64,000 nt of DNA, from positions 2,995,501 to 3,059,500 of the forward strand of contig NZ_CP152049.1 in the NCBI RefSeq assembly GCF_038630985.1, written 5' to 3'. Shown piece by piece: positions 28,017-36,478 of this stretch. Every line of letters begins with the position of its first letter. The stretch's first letter is position 1. The position numbers and the translations under genes were made by a program. Below the pieces are notes generated by a model. That model was not told where the DNA came from, did not search any database, and saw only the letters and a list, made by a program, of their open reading frames with translations. Source of the stretch: Paenibacillus sp. FSL H8-0548 (lineage in GTDB: Bacteria > Bacillota > Bacilli > Paenibacillales > Paenibacillaceae).

Positions 28017-28563
28017 GCAAATCATTGACAAAGTAAAAGCTGAGATGCCAGAGCGTAGATGGCTGCATACACAGGGTGTTATGGAAACCGCTATTATTTT
28101 GGCAGAAAGATTTGGTGAGGACCCGGTTCGTTCTGAGCTTGCCGCAATATTGCATGATGTAGCCAAGTATTGGACTACAGATAGAATGGCACAGATCATT
28201 CGAGATCAGGCATTGCCGCAAGAGCTGCTGCTGTATGATAAAGAGCTATGGCATGCGCCTGTCGGAGCTTGGGTAGCCGAGTATGAATATGGAATAGATG
28301 ATCAAGAAGTACTTGATGCGATCCGTTATCATACGTCAGGTCGCCGGGGCATGACGAGGCTGGAGAAAATCGTATGCTTGGCTGATTACATGGAGCCAGG
28401 AAGAGATTTTCCAGGTGTAGAGGTTATACGCGAGCGGAGTGAGCAGGATCTGGATGAGGCGCTGATTGCAGGACTGACCTCTACGATTTCCTTTTTATTG
28501 CAGAAGAATAAACGAATATTTCCGCTGACAGTAGAAGCGCGGAACGGGTTATTAGAAAGATAA
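28006..28563 (+). CDS. yqeK: YqeK family HD-domain hydrolase (symmetrical Ap4A hydrolase type)
   Basis: A 185-residue HD-superfamily protein with H in WLHTQGVMET, the HD pair in AAILHDVAKYW, and downstream YHTSGR and CLADYMEPGR, all matching metal ligands of YqeK. Bacterial YqeK enzymes split Ap4A symmetrically to two ADP. It lies between nadD and rsfS as in other Bacillales. Confidence 0.95.
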   Translation: MNREQIIDKVKAEMPERRWLHTQGVMETAIILAERFGEDPVRSELAAILHDVAKYWTTDRMAQIIRDQALPQELLLYDKELWHAPVGAWVAEYEYGIDDQEVLDAIRYHTSGRRGMTRLEKIVCLADYMEPGRDFPGVEVIRERSEQDLDEALIAGLTSTISFLLQKNKRIFPLTVEARNGLLER

Positions 28564-28581
28564 TTAATAGGAGGCCACACT

Positions 28582-28929
28582 ATGGCATTGCATTCGGAAC
28601 AATTGCTACAAATTACGGTCGCAGCAGCGGAAGACAAAAAAGCGGTGAACGTTGTAGCTTTAGACTTAAAAGAGGTATCCTTGGTTGCAGATTATTTTGT
28701 GATTTGCAGCGGGAATTCAGATACACAGGTTCAAGCCATTGCGACTGAAATTCGCAAGCAAGCGGAGAAGAACGGCAACCGCATCCGGGGAATCGAAGGA
28801 ATGGATACAGCTAGATGGGTACTCATCGATTTAGGTGATGTTATCGTTCATGTCTTCCACCGTGATGAGCGCGAATACTACAATATCGAGCGGCTATGGT
28901 CCGATGCGAAGGTTGTGGAGTTCGCATGA
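28582..28929 (+). CDS. rsfS: Ribosome silencing factor RsfS
   Basis: A 115-residue protein with AGGAGG upstream. DYFVICSGNSDTQVQAIA, EGMDTARWVLIDLGDVIVHVF and YNIERLW are the RsfS family blocks. RsfS binds protein L14 (uL14) and blocks subunit joining when nutrients are short. Its stop overlaps the start of the S1-domain gene (ATGA). Confidence 0.96.
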   Translation: MALHSEQLLQITVAAAEDKKAVNVVALDLKEVSLVADYFVICSGNSDTQVQAIATEIRKQAEKNGNRIRGIEGMDTARWVLIDLGDVIVHVFHRDEREYYNIERLWSDAKVVEFA

Positions 28930-29882
28930 CTTTTGTAGCAGGCACCACTCAAACGCTAAGGGTGGCGCGAGAAGTGTCGCCCTACGGATATTTTTTGAGC
29001 GATGGCGAGTCGGATGTCCTCATGCATTATACCGAGCTCGTCGGCTCTAAGCCGAGAGTCAACGATGAAATAGAAGCATTCTTGTTCTATGACTCGGAGG
29101 ATCGTTTGGCAGCTACGATGAAGAAGCCGCTTCTTCAGCTGGGGGAGCTGGCTCGCCTGCAGGTCGCAGACGTACATCCTAGACTCGGTTGTTTTCTAGA
29201 AATGGGCCTCGGCAGGCAGCTGCTGCTGCCGTTATCCGAGCTGCCAGAGAGCATTGAATACAGACCGCTCCCTGGCGATGAAGTATTTGTTGTCATGAAG
29301 CATGATAAAATCGGCAGATTGGTAGCAAAAATCGCATTCGAGGAAGAGCTGTCGGAGCTCGTATTCGCTGCGCCTGAGAGCTGGAACAACCAATGGATCG
29401 AGGGCTGGGTTACGAAGACGCTTCAGCTCGGTTCATTTGTTATGATTGATGGCGGTGTAGTTGGGTTTGGCGTATATGGGCTGATTCCAAGCGCTGAGCG
29501 TATTAGACCGCTGCGTTTAGGTGAGCGCGTGAGCGCTCGAGTAACCTTTATACGTGAAGATGGCAGAGCGAATCTCTCAATGGCGCAGCGCAAGGAAGTT
29601 GGGCGCATTGAGGATGCAGATCGCATTCTTGCGTTCATTAAAGAACGGCCGGGCGGCGGGATGCCTTATTCCGATCAGACAGATGCCGACATTATTAAAC
29701 AAAAATTCGGAATTAGCAAGGGCGCGTTTAAACGTGCACTCGGTAAGCTAATGAGAGAAAGGCTAGTCACCCAGAAGGGCAGCTGGACGTATCTGGCAGC
29801 AGATGCTGCAGAAGCGTTGGAGCAAGTCTCTAACGAGCCGTCTGGGGAAAGCGCATCGGCTGAAGGAGCGGATGGACAATGA
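28926..29882 (+). CDS. CvfB/YitL-like S1-domain RNA-binding protein
   Basis: The ATG at 28926 overlaps the rsfS stop. The 318-residue protein fits CvfB: repeated S1-type beta-barrels (SPYGYFLSDGE, LGCFLEMGLGRQLLLPLSELP, VGFGVYGLIPSAERI) followed by a winged helix-turn-helix (about 240-300, KQKFGISKGAFKRALGKLM). CvfB binds RNA and affects virulence in staphylococci; YitL is the Bacillus version. Its place between rsfS and a methyltransferase differs from the B. subtilis operon, where these genes are adjacent. An acidic Ser/Glu tail ends the protein. Confidence 0.9.
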   Translation: MTFVAGTTQTLRVAREVSPYGYFLSDGESDVLMHYTELVGSKPRVNDEIEAFLFYDSEDRLAATMKKPLLQLGELARLQVADVHPRLGCFLEMGLGRQLLLPLSELPESIEYRPLPGDEVFVVMKHDKIGRLVAKIAFEEELSELVFAAPESWNNQWIEGWVTKTLQLGSFVMIDGGVVGFGVYGLIPSAERIRPLRLGERVSARVTFIREDGRANLSMAQRKEVGRIEDADRILAFIKERPGGGMPYSDQTDADIIKQKFGISKGAFKRALGKLMRERLVTQKGSWTYLAADAAEALEQVSNEPSGESASAEGADGQ

Positions 29883-30646
29883 CGAATTCGTATGGCCAGT
29901 TTGCGACGGTCTATGATCAACTTATGGAGGATATGCCTTACGCGGAATGGCTTGGCTTTGCAAGAGCAGGCTGGTCACGCTATGGTATGCCTTCGACAGT
30001 CGTAGATCTGGGGTGCGGAACAGGAAGTCTATCTATACCGCTTGCACGCTCGGGCTTTCAGGTCTATGGCATTGATCTTTCTTCAGATATGCTTACCGTT
30101 GCCCGCAGCAAATGGGATGAGACGCCGCAGCAGCGTGCAGGACCGCGTGCAGGATCAATCAGATGGCTTCAACAGGATATGTGCGAATGGGAGCTTCAGG
30201 GGCCCGTAGATGCGGTCATTTCTTTCTGCGACTGCTTGAACTATTTGACAGAGGAGTCCGATATTGAAGCTGCCTTTCGTTCAACCTACGCAGGTCTCCG
30301 CGCCGGTGGTACGTTTATGTTCGATATGCATCCGCCTAAGCAGCTTATCCGTTATGCGCAGGAGCAGCCGTTCATCCTTGATGAGCGTGATGTCGCTTAT
30401 ATATGGACATGCGAATTTGAAGAGGAGCGCTGCGAAATTGAGCATAATTTGACGATTTTCTCCCGTGATCAGGATTCACGATTTACGCGGTTCGAGGAAT
30501 CGCATGTGCAGCGCGCTTATGATCCGGACTGGATTGAAGCGGCATTGCGCCATGCTGGCTTCCAAAGCGTCGATCGCTACGCCGATTTCGAGCTGCAGCC
30601 AGCAAGCAGCGAATCGGAGCGGCTATTCTTCGCTGCTGTTAAATAG
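29879..30646 (+). CDS. yqeM: Class I SAM-dependent methyltransferase (YqeM type)
   Basis: A 255-residue protein overlapping the S1 gene by four bases. It shows motif I VVDLGCGTGSLSIPLARSG, motif II YGIDLSSDML, and FDMHPPKQL later. The opening YGQFATVYDQLMEDMPYAEW is typical of YqeM. It closes the operon. The methyl acceptor is unknown. Confidence 0.93.
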   Translation: MTNSYGQFATVYDQLMEDMPYAEWLGFARAGWSRYGMPSTVVDLGCGTGSLSIPLARSGFQVYGIDLSSDMLTVARSKWDETPQQRAGPRAGSIRWLQQDMCEWELQGPVDAVISFCDCLNYLTEESDIEAAFRSTYAGLRAGGTFMFDMHPPKQLIRYAQEQPFILDERDVAYIWTCEFEEERCEIEHNLTIFSRDQDSRFTRFEESHVQRAYDPDWIEAALRHAGFQSVDRYADFELQPASSESERLFFAAVK

Positions 30647-30672
30647 ATACGAGTATAAGTTTTCATATATTA

Positions 30673-30721
30673 AAAAAGGAAGGCATACCATTCGATTTAC
30701 GAATGGTATGTCTTCCTTTTG
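30673..30721. terminator. Bidirectional terminator between yqeM and the aminopeptidase gene
   Basis: A long perfect-looking stem, AAAAGGAAGGCATACCATTC against GAATGGTATGTCTTCCTTTT, with A and T runs on both sides, serves the converging genes. Confidence 0.92.
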
Positions 30722-30797
30722 GTTTTTGAGATTGGTTTCCGTTGGCTGACAACCCTTTGGAGAATAGTAATCAGAAATGGATACGAATAGAATAAGT

Positions 30798-32030
30798 CTA
30801 GATCGTCCAGTTTCCAGCGCGGAAGATTGGCTCGCGAGTCCCAGCCTTCGTCACACCGTCGATATTTAGATCTGCTGAGCCGATCATGAAGTCTTCGTGA
30901 GTCAGACTTCTGTTCGCTCCGTGAGTGAGCAGCTCTTCAGAAGTCATTTTGGTACCGCCAGCGACATTGACCGGATACGCCTGACCTAGTGCTAAATGGC
31001 AGGAGGCATTTTCATCATACAGCGTGTTAAAGAAAATGACATTGGAATTGGAAATAGGCGAGTCGTGAGGCACCAGAGCGATTTCTCCCAAATGTCGAGC
31101 TCCTTCATCGGTTTCCAACAAATTGGACAATGCTTCGTAGCCCTGCTCAGCCGAGTAATCCACCACTTTGCCATCCTTGAAAGTGAGGGAGAAGCCGCTA
31201 ATTACTTGTCCGTTATAATTTAATGGCTTCGTGCTGCGAACGGTTCCGTTCACCCCATCTCTATGGGGCATAGTAAATACCTCCTCGGTTGGCATATTTG
31301 GATTGAAGAAGACGCCCTTGGCATTTGCTTTGGAGCCGCCAAGCCAAATATGGCCTTCAGGAAGCTCAACAGTCAAGCTCGTTCCTGGTGCTTCATATTG
31401 AAGTTGTTTATAGCGTTTTTCATTAAGCAGCTCAACCATTTGAAGGAGCTTCGAATTATGTTCTCTCCAAGCTCCAATCGGATCTTCCAAATCGATGCGA
31501 GTAGCATCAATAATCCGCTCCCAAAGCTTCTGTTCAGCTTCTTCTGTCGGAAGGTCAGGGAATACCTTAGCTGCCCACTCAGGTGTTGCATAAGAGATGA
31601 GAGACCAAGCATTGGTATGATTCATCAGAGAGCCGCGATATCCGCTAAGCGCAGTGGATGCGGCCTTTGTAGCTATTGCTACCCGTGCAGGATCTACATC
31701 ATTAAGGAGATCCGGATTCGGGCAATAAATTTGAATAAAGGCTGCACCGTTCTCAACGTATTCTTCCCAAGCCTTCGCGCGCCACATCGGATATTCGGTT
31801 AAAGCTTCCTCGGGAGCCTGCTTGTACTTAATGCGAGAAAGCTCCTCGTCGTTATATTCCACATGCACATTCTTCGCTCCGGCTTCATAAGCCTTTGAGG
31901 CGATAAGACGGACCAAAGGAGCGGAGGTAATCGGTGCTGTCACGACAATCGTTTGCCCCTGCTGCACATTGACGCCGACGCTAACCACGAGCGCTGCGTA
32001 ATTTTCCAAATGCTGTTGTGTTGGATACAT
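30798..32030 (-). CDS. ampS: M29 family aminopeptidase (AmpS/PepS)
   Basis: A 410-residue protein starting at MYPTQQHLENYA; a start seven codons upstream would overlap the only ribosome site (GGGAGG). Blocks shared with AmpS/AmpT are HTNAWSLISYATPEWA, PNMPTEEVFTMPHRDG (metal-binding Glu), IALVPHDSPIS, FFNTLYDENASCHLALG and GSADLNIDG. M29 enzymes are metal-dependent, cytoplasmic and release N-terminal residues from peptides. It is monocistronic on the minus strand with its own promoter. Confidence 0.93.
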   Translation of the reverse strand: MYPTQQHLENYAALVVSVGVNVQQGQTIVVTAPITSAPLVRLIASKAYEAGAKNVHVEYNDEELSRIKYKQAPEEALTEYPMWRAKAWEEYVENGAAFIQIYCPNPDLLNDVDPARVAIATKAASTALSGYRGSLMNHTNAWSLISYATPEWAAKVFPDLPTEEAEQKLWERIIDATRIDLEDPIGAWREHNSKLLQMVELLNEKRYKQLQYEAPGTSLTVELPEGHIWLGGSKANAKGVFFNPNMPTEEVFTMPHRDGVNGTVRSTKPLNYNGQVISGFSLTFKDGKVVDYSAEQGYEALSNLLETDEGARHLGEIALVPHDSPISNSNVIFFNTLYDENASCHLALGQAYPVNVAGGTKMTSEELLTHGANRSLTHEDFMIGSADLNIDGVTKAGTREPIFRAGNWTI

Positions 32031-32089
32031 ATATGTAGATCCGCCTCCCATAATAAATTGACATGATAACCAAACGTTATCCTTCCACT

Positions 32090-32118
32090 ATTATAGAATT
32101 TACATGCGAATTGCTCAA
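32090..32118 (-). promoter_or_regulatory. Promoter of the M29 aminopeptidase gene
   Basis: On the minus strand TTGAGC (32118-32113) and a perfect TATAAT (32095-32090) are 17 bases apart, 60 bases upstream of the start codon. The remaining gap to 32351 shows nothing I can name. Confidence 0.65.
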
Positions 32119-32351
32119 ATTCCGCTGCAAGACAGAAATTAATACTTTTTCTTCAATTAAGGCTCTATGGAAATGGTTAGCTAATACCATCCATGATCTA
32201 AACCACTACATTTAGTGTTGGCTGCGAAATTTGTTGTATCATGAGGCTGATTGCAATATTTTATCGGGGGCATCTTGGTGAACGACAACTGTTATCAGTT
32301 TTGTTCATTTATGAGGTTGCAAATCTCTTAATAGTATGACCTACTCGTCAT

Positions 32352-32573
32352 TTATTCGCGAAGCGCATCCTTTAACCGGCTATTCATGCCTGCTGCTGCG
32401 GATGCTTTTCGTACAGAATCGAGCTTCATTTTTTGCACGGTTTGGGTTAATTTTTCATTGTCATTTTCTAATTCCTGGAGGTAGATCAGCACTTCTGGCG
32501 CTGTATATCCGGCATCTCTAAACAGTTTTTCTATCGTTTCCCGTATTTGTTCGGCGGTCGTTTTTGTATTCAT
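32352..32573 (-). CDS. Small coiled-coil hypothetical protein (73 aa)
   Basis: The start ATG at 32573 is five bases after GGAGG; an upstream ATG overlaps that site. The protein has a helical opening (TTAEQIRETIEKLFRDAGY), then a heptad-like stretch (VLIYLQELENDNEKLTQTVQ) suggesting a short coiled coil. I do not recognise a family. It stands alone on the minus strand, divergent from nrdI. Confidence 0.7.
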   Translation of the reverse strand: MNTKTTAEQIRETIEKLFRDAGYTAPEVLIYLQELENDNEKLTQTVQKMKLDSVRKASAAAGMNSRLKDALRE

Positions 32574-32681
32574 CAGGCCCTCCAAAATATCAATAAAATG
32601 TCACTATCCCATCATATCCTCATCTGTTAAAATAGTCGAGTGCCCAAAAAAAATAGATTAATATTTTCTCCATAATTTTCA

Positions 32682-32710
32682 TTGACTACTCCTATATATT
32701 GATGTAGAAT
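32682..32710 (+). promoter_or_regulatory. nrdI: Promoter of the nrdIEF operon
   Basis: TTGACT at 32682-32687 and TAGAAT at 32705-32710 with exactly 17 bases between. The first NrdR-like box lies inside the spacer and the second just downstream. Confidence 0.72.
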
Positions 32711-32738
32711 CAAAAACATCGACTACATATTGATGTTG
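32691..32738 (+). promoter_or_regulatory. Two NrdR-like boxes in the nrd promoter
   Basis: CTATATATTGATGTAG (32692-32707) and CTACATATTGATGTTG (32723-32738) are near-identical and 31 bases apart, about three helical turns on the same face. NrdR boxes (consensus near ACACWATATCTTGTGT) occur as such pairs before ribonucleotide reductase operons. The match to the consensus is partial; the spacing and place are the stronger evidence. Confidence 0.7.
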
Positions 32739-32777
32739 ATGAGTGCCTAAAATGATTAACCTCGTGTGGTCATGCAC

Positions 32778-32817
32778 AAGCGCAGCTGACAGGATTGCTA
32801 GTCAGAAGCGCTTTTTA
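32778..32817 (+). terminator. Terminator/attenuator in the nrd leader
   Basis: AAGCGC pairs with GCGCTT, with inner arms CTGAC/GTCAG, followed by TTTTT. It lies between the nrd promoter and nrdI, so transcripts must read through it. Confidence 0.65.
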
Positions 32818-32850
32818 ATTGCTTAAATTCAGTAGGGGAGCGAACGTGTA

Positions 32851-33210
32851 ATGCTAGTTGTCTATGATTCCAAAACAGGTAATGTCAAGCGTTTCATTAA
32901 AAAACTGAATATGCGAGCAGTGCCTATTGATGAGAAGGTAGAGCTGGAGGAGCCGTTCGTGCTGGTGACGTACACAACTGGATTCGGCCAGGTGCCTGAG
33001 AAGGTGAGCTCGTTTCTCAAGAGCAACTCGGATATGCTCCGCGGCGTCTCTGCCAGCGGCAACCGAAACTGGGGAGCCGGGTTCGCCAAAAGTGCGGACA
33101 CGATTTCACAAATGTACGATGTTCCTGTCATTTTAAAGTTTGAGCTGTCTGGTACAAATCAAGATACGCAACATTTTGTCGAAAGGGTGCGAACCATTGA
33201 AGCATATTGA
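32851..33210 (+). CDS. nrdI: Ribonucleotide reductase flavodoxin-like protein NrdI
   Basis: A 119-residue flavodoxin-like protein with the FMN loop YDSKTGNVKRF, YTTGFGQVP and SGNRNWGAGFAKSAD. NrdI supplies the oxidant that builds the dimanganese-tyrosyl radical in NrdF. It heads the nrdI-nrdE-nrdF operon and overlaps nrdE by 14 bases. No nrdH is present. Confidence 0.96.
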   Translation: MLVVYDSKTGNVKRFIKKLNMRAVPIDEKVELEEPFVLVTYTTGFGQVPEKVSSFLKSNSDMLRGVSASGNRNWGAGFAKSADTISQMYDVPVILKFELSGTNQDTQHFVERVRTIEAY

Positions 33211-35281
33211 ATTGAATAACGAATTGATGCAGCGCGGTGCTGACGGATTTTACCAGCTGGATAAAGATAAAGAGGCTGTTGCCGCGTTTATGGAAGAAGT
33301 AGCCGAGAAGAGCGTGAAGTTCGACTCCCTAAAACATAAGCTGGATTACTTAATCGAAAATGATTATTACGATAATGTATACGAGAAGTATACAGATGAG
33401 CAGATTGAAGCTGTATTTACACTAACTGCGAACAGCGGCTTCGAATTCCAATCCTACATGGCAGCCTCGAAGTTCTATAAGGACTACGCGATGAAGACCA
33501 ACAACAAAGCGCAATATTTGGAGCAATACTCCGATCGTGTCGCTATTGTAGCTCTGCATTTGGGCGAAGGCGATGCGGCTAGAGCACTTCGGATTGCTGA
33601 AGCGATGATCGACCAACGCTTGCAGCCGGCAACGCCAACCTTCCTGAATGCGGGCAAGAGCCGCCGCGGTGAGATGGTTTCCTGCTTCCTGCTCGAAATG
33701 GACGATTCTCTTAATTCTATCAACTATGTATTAGGCACTTGTATGCAGCTGTCCAAAATTGGCGGCGGCGTTGCAGTCAACCTCTCGAAGCTGCGCGGAC
33801 GCGGTGAGCCGATCAAAGGTGTTGAGGGCGCAGCAAAAGGCATTATGCCAGTATTGAAGCTGATGGAGGATGCATTCTCCTACGCAGATCAGATGGGTCA
33901 GCGCAAAGGCTCAGGAGCTGGCTATTACAATATTTTTGGCTGGGACATTATTGAGTTCTTGGATTGCAAAAAAATTAATGCGGATGAGAAATCACGTATT
34001 AAAACACTTTCAATCGGTCTTATTATCCCGAATAAATTTTATGAGCTAGCTGCACAAAACAAGCCTCTCTTCGTGTTTGGCCCGCATTCTGTACAGAAAG
34101 CATACGGCAAGCATCTCGATGACATGGATATGGATGAAATGTACGAGGAATTGCTCGCTAACGAGCTTGTTACGAAGAAAAAAGTAATGAATGCACGTGA
34201 TATGCTGACAAAAATCGCTTCGATTCAGCTTGAATCTGGCTACCCATACATTATGAACAAATCGAATGCTAACAGCGTTCACGCTTTGAAGGATATTGGC
34301 TCCATCAAAATGTCCAACCTGTGCACGGAAATATTCCAGCTGCAGGAAACTTCTGAAATTAAAGATTATGGCTACGATGACGTTATTCGTCGTGATATTA
34401 GCTGCAACCTTGCTTCGCTTAACATTGTTAATGTGATGGAGCATAAAAAAGTGAAGGAATCGGTACAGGTTGGCATCGAGGCTTTGACGACAGTTAGTGA
34501 TTTGTCCAACATCGACAACGCGCCAGGCGTTCGCAAGGCGAATGACGAGCTGCACTCTGTCGGACTTGGTGCGATGAACCTGAACGGCTATCTGGCAAAA
34601 AACAAAATTGCTTATGAAAGCGAAGAAGCAAAAGATTTTGCAGGCGTATTTTTTATGATGATGAACTACTACTCCATTGAGCAAAGTATGGAAATTGCCA
34701 AAGAGCGCGGAACTACATTTAAAGATTTTGATCGTTCCGAATATGCCAAGGGTACTTATTTCACTCGCTACGAGGAGATTGATTACCGTCCAAAAACGGA
34801 TCGCGTTAAGGAATTGTTTGACGGCATGGAGATTCCTTCACCTGAGGATTGGGCTGCACTCAAAGTGAAAGTGCAAGAGCACGGTCTTTACCATGCGTAT
34901 CGCCTTGCGATTGCGCCAACACAAAGCATTTCCTATATTCAAAATGCAACTTCAAGCGTTATGCCGATTGTAGAGCATATTGAAACGCGTACGTACGCGA
35001 ATTCAACAACGTATTATCCAATGCCGTATTTGTCGCAGGACAATTATTTCTATTACAAATCGGCTTACAATATCGATCAGTTCAAGCTGATTGACCTTAT
35101 CGCTGAAATTGGTCAGCATATTGATCAAGGTATTTCTTCGGTATTGCATGTAAATAGTAATGTGACGACTCGTGAGCTGGCGCGCTTCTACGTTTATGCC
35201 GCTCAAAAAGGACTCAAATCGCTCTATTATACAAGAACGAAGCGGCTTTCCGTTGAGGAATGTACGAGCTGTGCAGTTTAA
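33197..35281 (+). CDS. nrdE: Class Ib ribonucleoside-diphosphate reductase, large subunit NrdE
   Basis: The likely start is the TTG at 33197, with AAAGGG upstream and overlapping the end of nrdI, giving 694 residues, the usual NrdE length. The first redox Cys163 is in MVSCFLLEMDD, the thiyl-radical Cys376 in SNLCTEI and the partner Cys403 in DISCNLASLN. The C-terminal Cys689 and Cys692 (ECTSC) accept electrons from a NrdH-type redoxin. It reduces all four ribonucleoside diphosphates. Confidence 0.97.
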   Translation: MKHIELNNELMQRGADGFYQLDKDKEAVAAFMEEVAEKSVKFDSLKHKLDYLIENDYYDNVYEKYTDEQIEAVFTLTANSGFEFQSYMAASKFYKDYAMKTNNKAQYLEQYSDRVAIVALHLGEGDAARALRIAEAMIDQRLQPATPTFLNAGKSRRGEMVSCFLLEMDDSLNSINYVLGTCMQLSKIGGGVAVNLSKLRGRGEPIKGVEGAAKGIMPVLKLMEDAFSYADQMGQRKGSGAGYYNIFGWDIIEFLDCKKINADEKSRIKTLSIGLIIPNKFYELAAQNKPLFVFGPHSVQKAYGKHLDDMDMDEMYEELLANELVTKKKVMNARDMLTKIASIQLESGYPYIMNKSNANSVHALKDIGSIKMSNLCTEIFQLQETSEIKDYGYDDVIRRDISCNLASLNIVNVMEHKKVKESVQVGIEALTTVSDLSNIDNAPGVRKANDELHSVGLGAMNLNGYLAKNKIAYESEEAKDFAGVFFMMMNYYSIEQSMEIAKERGTTFKDFDRSEYAKGTYFTRYEEIDYRPKTDRVKELFDGMEIPSPEDWAALKVKVQEHGLYHAYRLAIAPTQSISYIQNATSSVMPIVEHIETRTYANSTTYYPMPYLSQDNYFYYKSAYNIDQFKLIDLIAEIGQHIDQGISSVLHVNSNVTTRELARFYVYAAQKGLKSLYYTRTKRLSVEECTSCAV

Positions 35282-35326
35282 GTTTTATTTAATTGATGCT
35301 TAAGTAGCGAAGAAGGAGCTCACCAA

Positions 35327-36283
35327 ATGAAAGCAGTTAACTGGAACCGCCCGGATGACGATTTTACATTAACATTCTGGCAGCAAAATGTAATGCAATT
35401 TTGGACCGATGATGAAATTCCGTTGTCGGATGACAAAATGGACTGGATGGAAATGACTGACGAGGAGCGCACGCTTTACAAAAACGTGCTCGGCGGTCTG
35501 ACATTGCTTGATACGATTCAAGGCGGTATCGGCATGCCGAAAATTTTGGAGCATGTCGATGGCTTGCAGCGTAAAGCAGTGCTGTCATTTATGTCCATGA
35601 TGGAGCAAATCCATGCCAAATCGTACAGTAGTATTTTCACAACACTCGCATCCGGCGAAGAGATTGATGAAATTTTCCGTTGGGTCGAGTCAAATGAACA
35701 GCTTCAGAAGAAAGCGAACCTAATCGCATCTTGGTACTCGAACATTACGGGCCCAAGAGAGCTGTATAAAGCGATGGCTGCTTCCGTATTTCTGGAGAGT
35801 TATTTGTTCTATAGCGGTTTCTTCTATCCGCTTTACTTGGCTGGTCAAGGCAAAATGACAAGCAGCGGCGAGATCATTGATTTGATTTTGCGTGATGAGA
35901 GTATTCATGGCTTGTATGTTGGTGTGCTTGCGCAGGAGTTGTTCGAGACGTTCAGCACGGAGGAGCAAGAACAGCTGAAGATCGAGCTGTATGCCTTGCT
36001 TAACGAGCTCTACGAGAATGAACTTGTGTACACTGATCATTTGTATACGCCGCTTGGCTTGACTGAGGAAGTTAATGTTTATGTCCGCTACAATGCGAAC
36101 AAAGCGCTTATGAACCTTGGGATGGAGCCTCATTTCCCTGAGGAGGCTGTGAACCCGATCGTGTTCAATGGCATTAGTACACACACGAAGCAGCATGACT
36201 TCTTCTCGAAAAAAGGCAACGGCTACATACGTACCGTTCATGTTGAGCCTCTCAATGACGATGACTTTGTTTTTAATTTCTAA
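35327..36283 (+). CDS. nrdF: Class Ib ribonucleoside-diphosphate reductase, small subunit NrdF
   Basis: A 318-residue ferritin-like protein, AAGGAG upstream. Helical metal-binding blocks include MMEQIHAKSYSSIF, ESYLFYSGFF and LRDESIHGLYVG, which carry the Glu/His ligands. It holds the metal-tyrosyl radical that starts catalysis in NrdE. It ends the operon before a strong terminator. Confidence 0.97.
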   Translation: MKAVNWNRPDDDFTLTFWQQNVMQFWTDDEIPLSDDKMDWMEMTDEERTLYKNVLGGLTLLDTIQGGIGMPKILEHVDGLQRKAVLSFMSMMEQIHAKSYSSIFTTLASGEEIDEIFRWVESNEQLQKKANLIASWYSNITGPRELYKAMAASVFLESYLFYSGFFYPLYLAGQGKMTSSGEIIDLILRDESIHGLYVGVLAQELFETFSTEEQEQLKIELYALLNELYENELVYTDHLYTPLGLTEEVNVYVRYNANKALMNLGMEPHFPEEAVNPIVFNGISTHTKQHDFFSKKGNGYIRTVHVEPLNDDDFVFNF

Positions 36284-36309
36284 TTTTAAAATAGTATAGC
36301 TAGAAACCG

Positions 36310-36356
36310 AAAAATCACTCTTTGTTTTGCCTTCGCGGCAACAAAGAGTGATTTTT
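36310..36356 (+). terminator. Terminator after nrdF
   Basis: AAAAATCACTCTTTGTT pairs with AACAAAGAGTGATTTTT, capped by GCCTTCGCGGC, with a T tail. Confidence 0.93.
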
Positions 36357-36416
36357 GTTTGCCACATCGTGTAAAGAAGCGTTAGCTGCTTAAATTCATT
36401 TGAGGAGGAATTAGCA

Positions 36417-36473
36417 TTGACAGTTTATACATTCGATGTTAGTATTTTCCTCTCAAATCTTGTGCGGAGGTAA
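36417..36473 (+). CDS. Possible 18-aa leader peptide before the ABC trio
   Basis: A TTG preceded by GAGGAGGAA opens an 18-codon frame (MTVYTFDVSIFLSNLVRR). Its last codons are the ribosome site (CGG AGG) of the ABC ATPase gene six bases on. Translation of the leader would therefore control access to that site. It could also be chance. Confidence 0.3.
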   Translation: MTVYTFDVSIFLSNLVRR

Positions 36474-36478
36474 CACAA

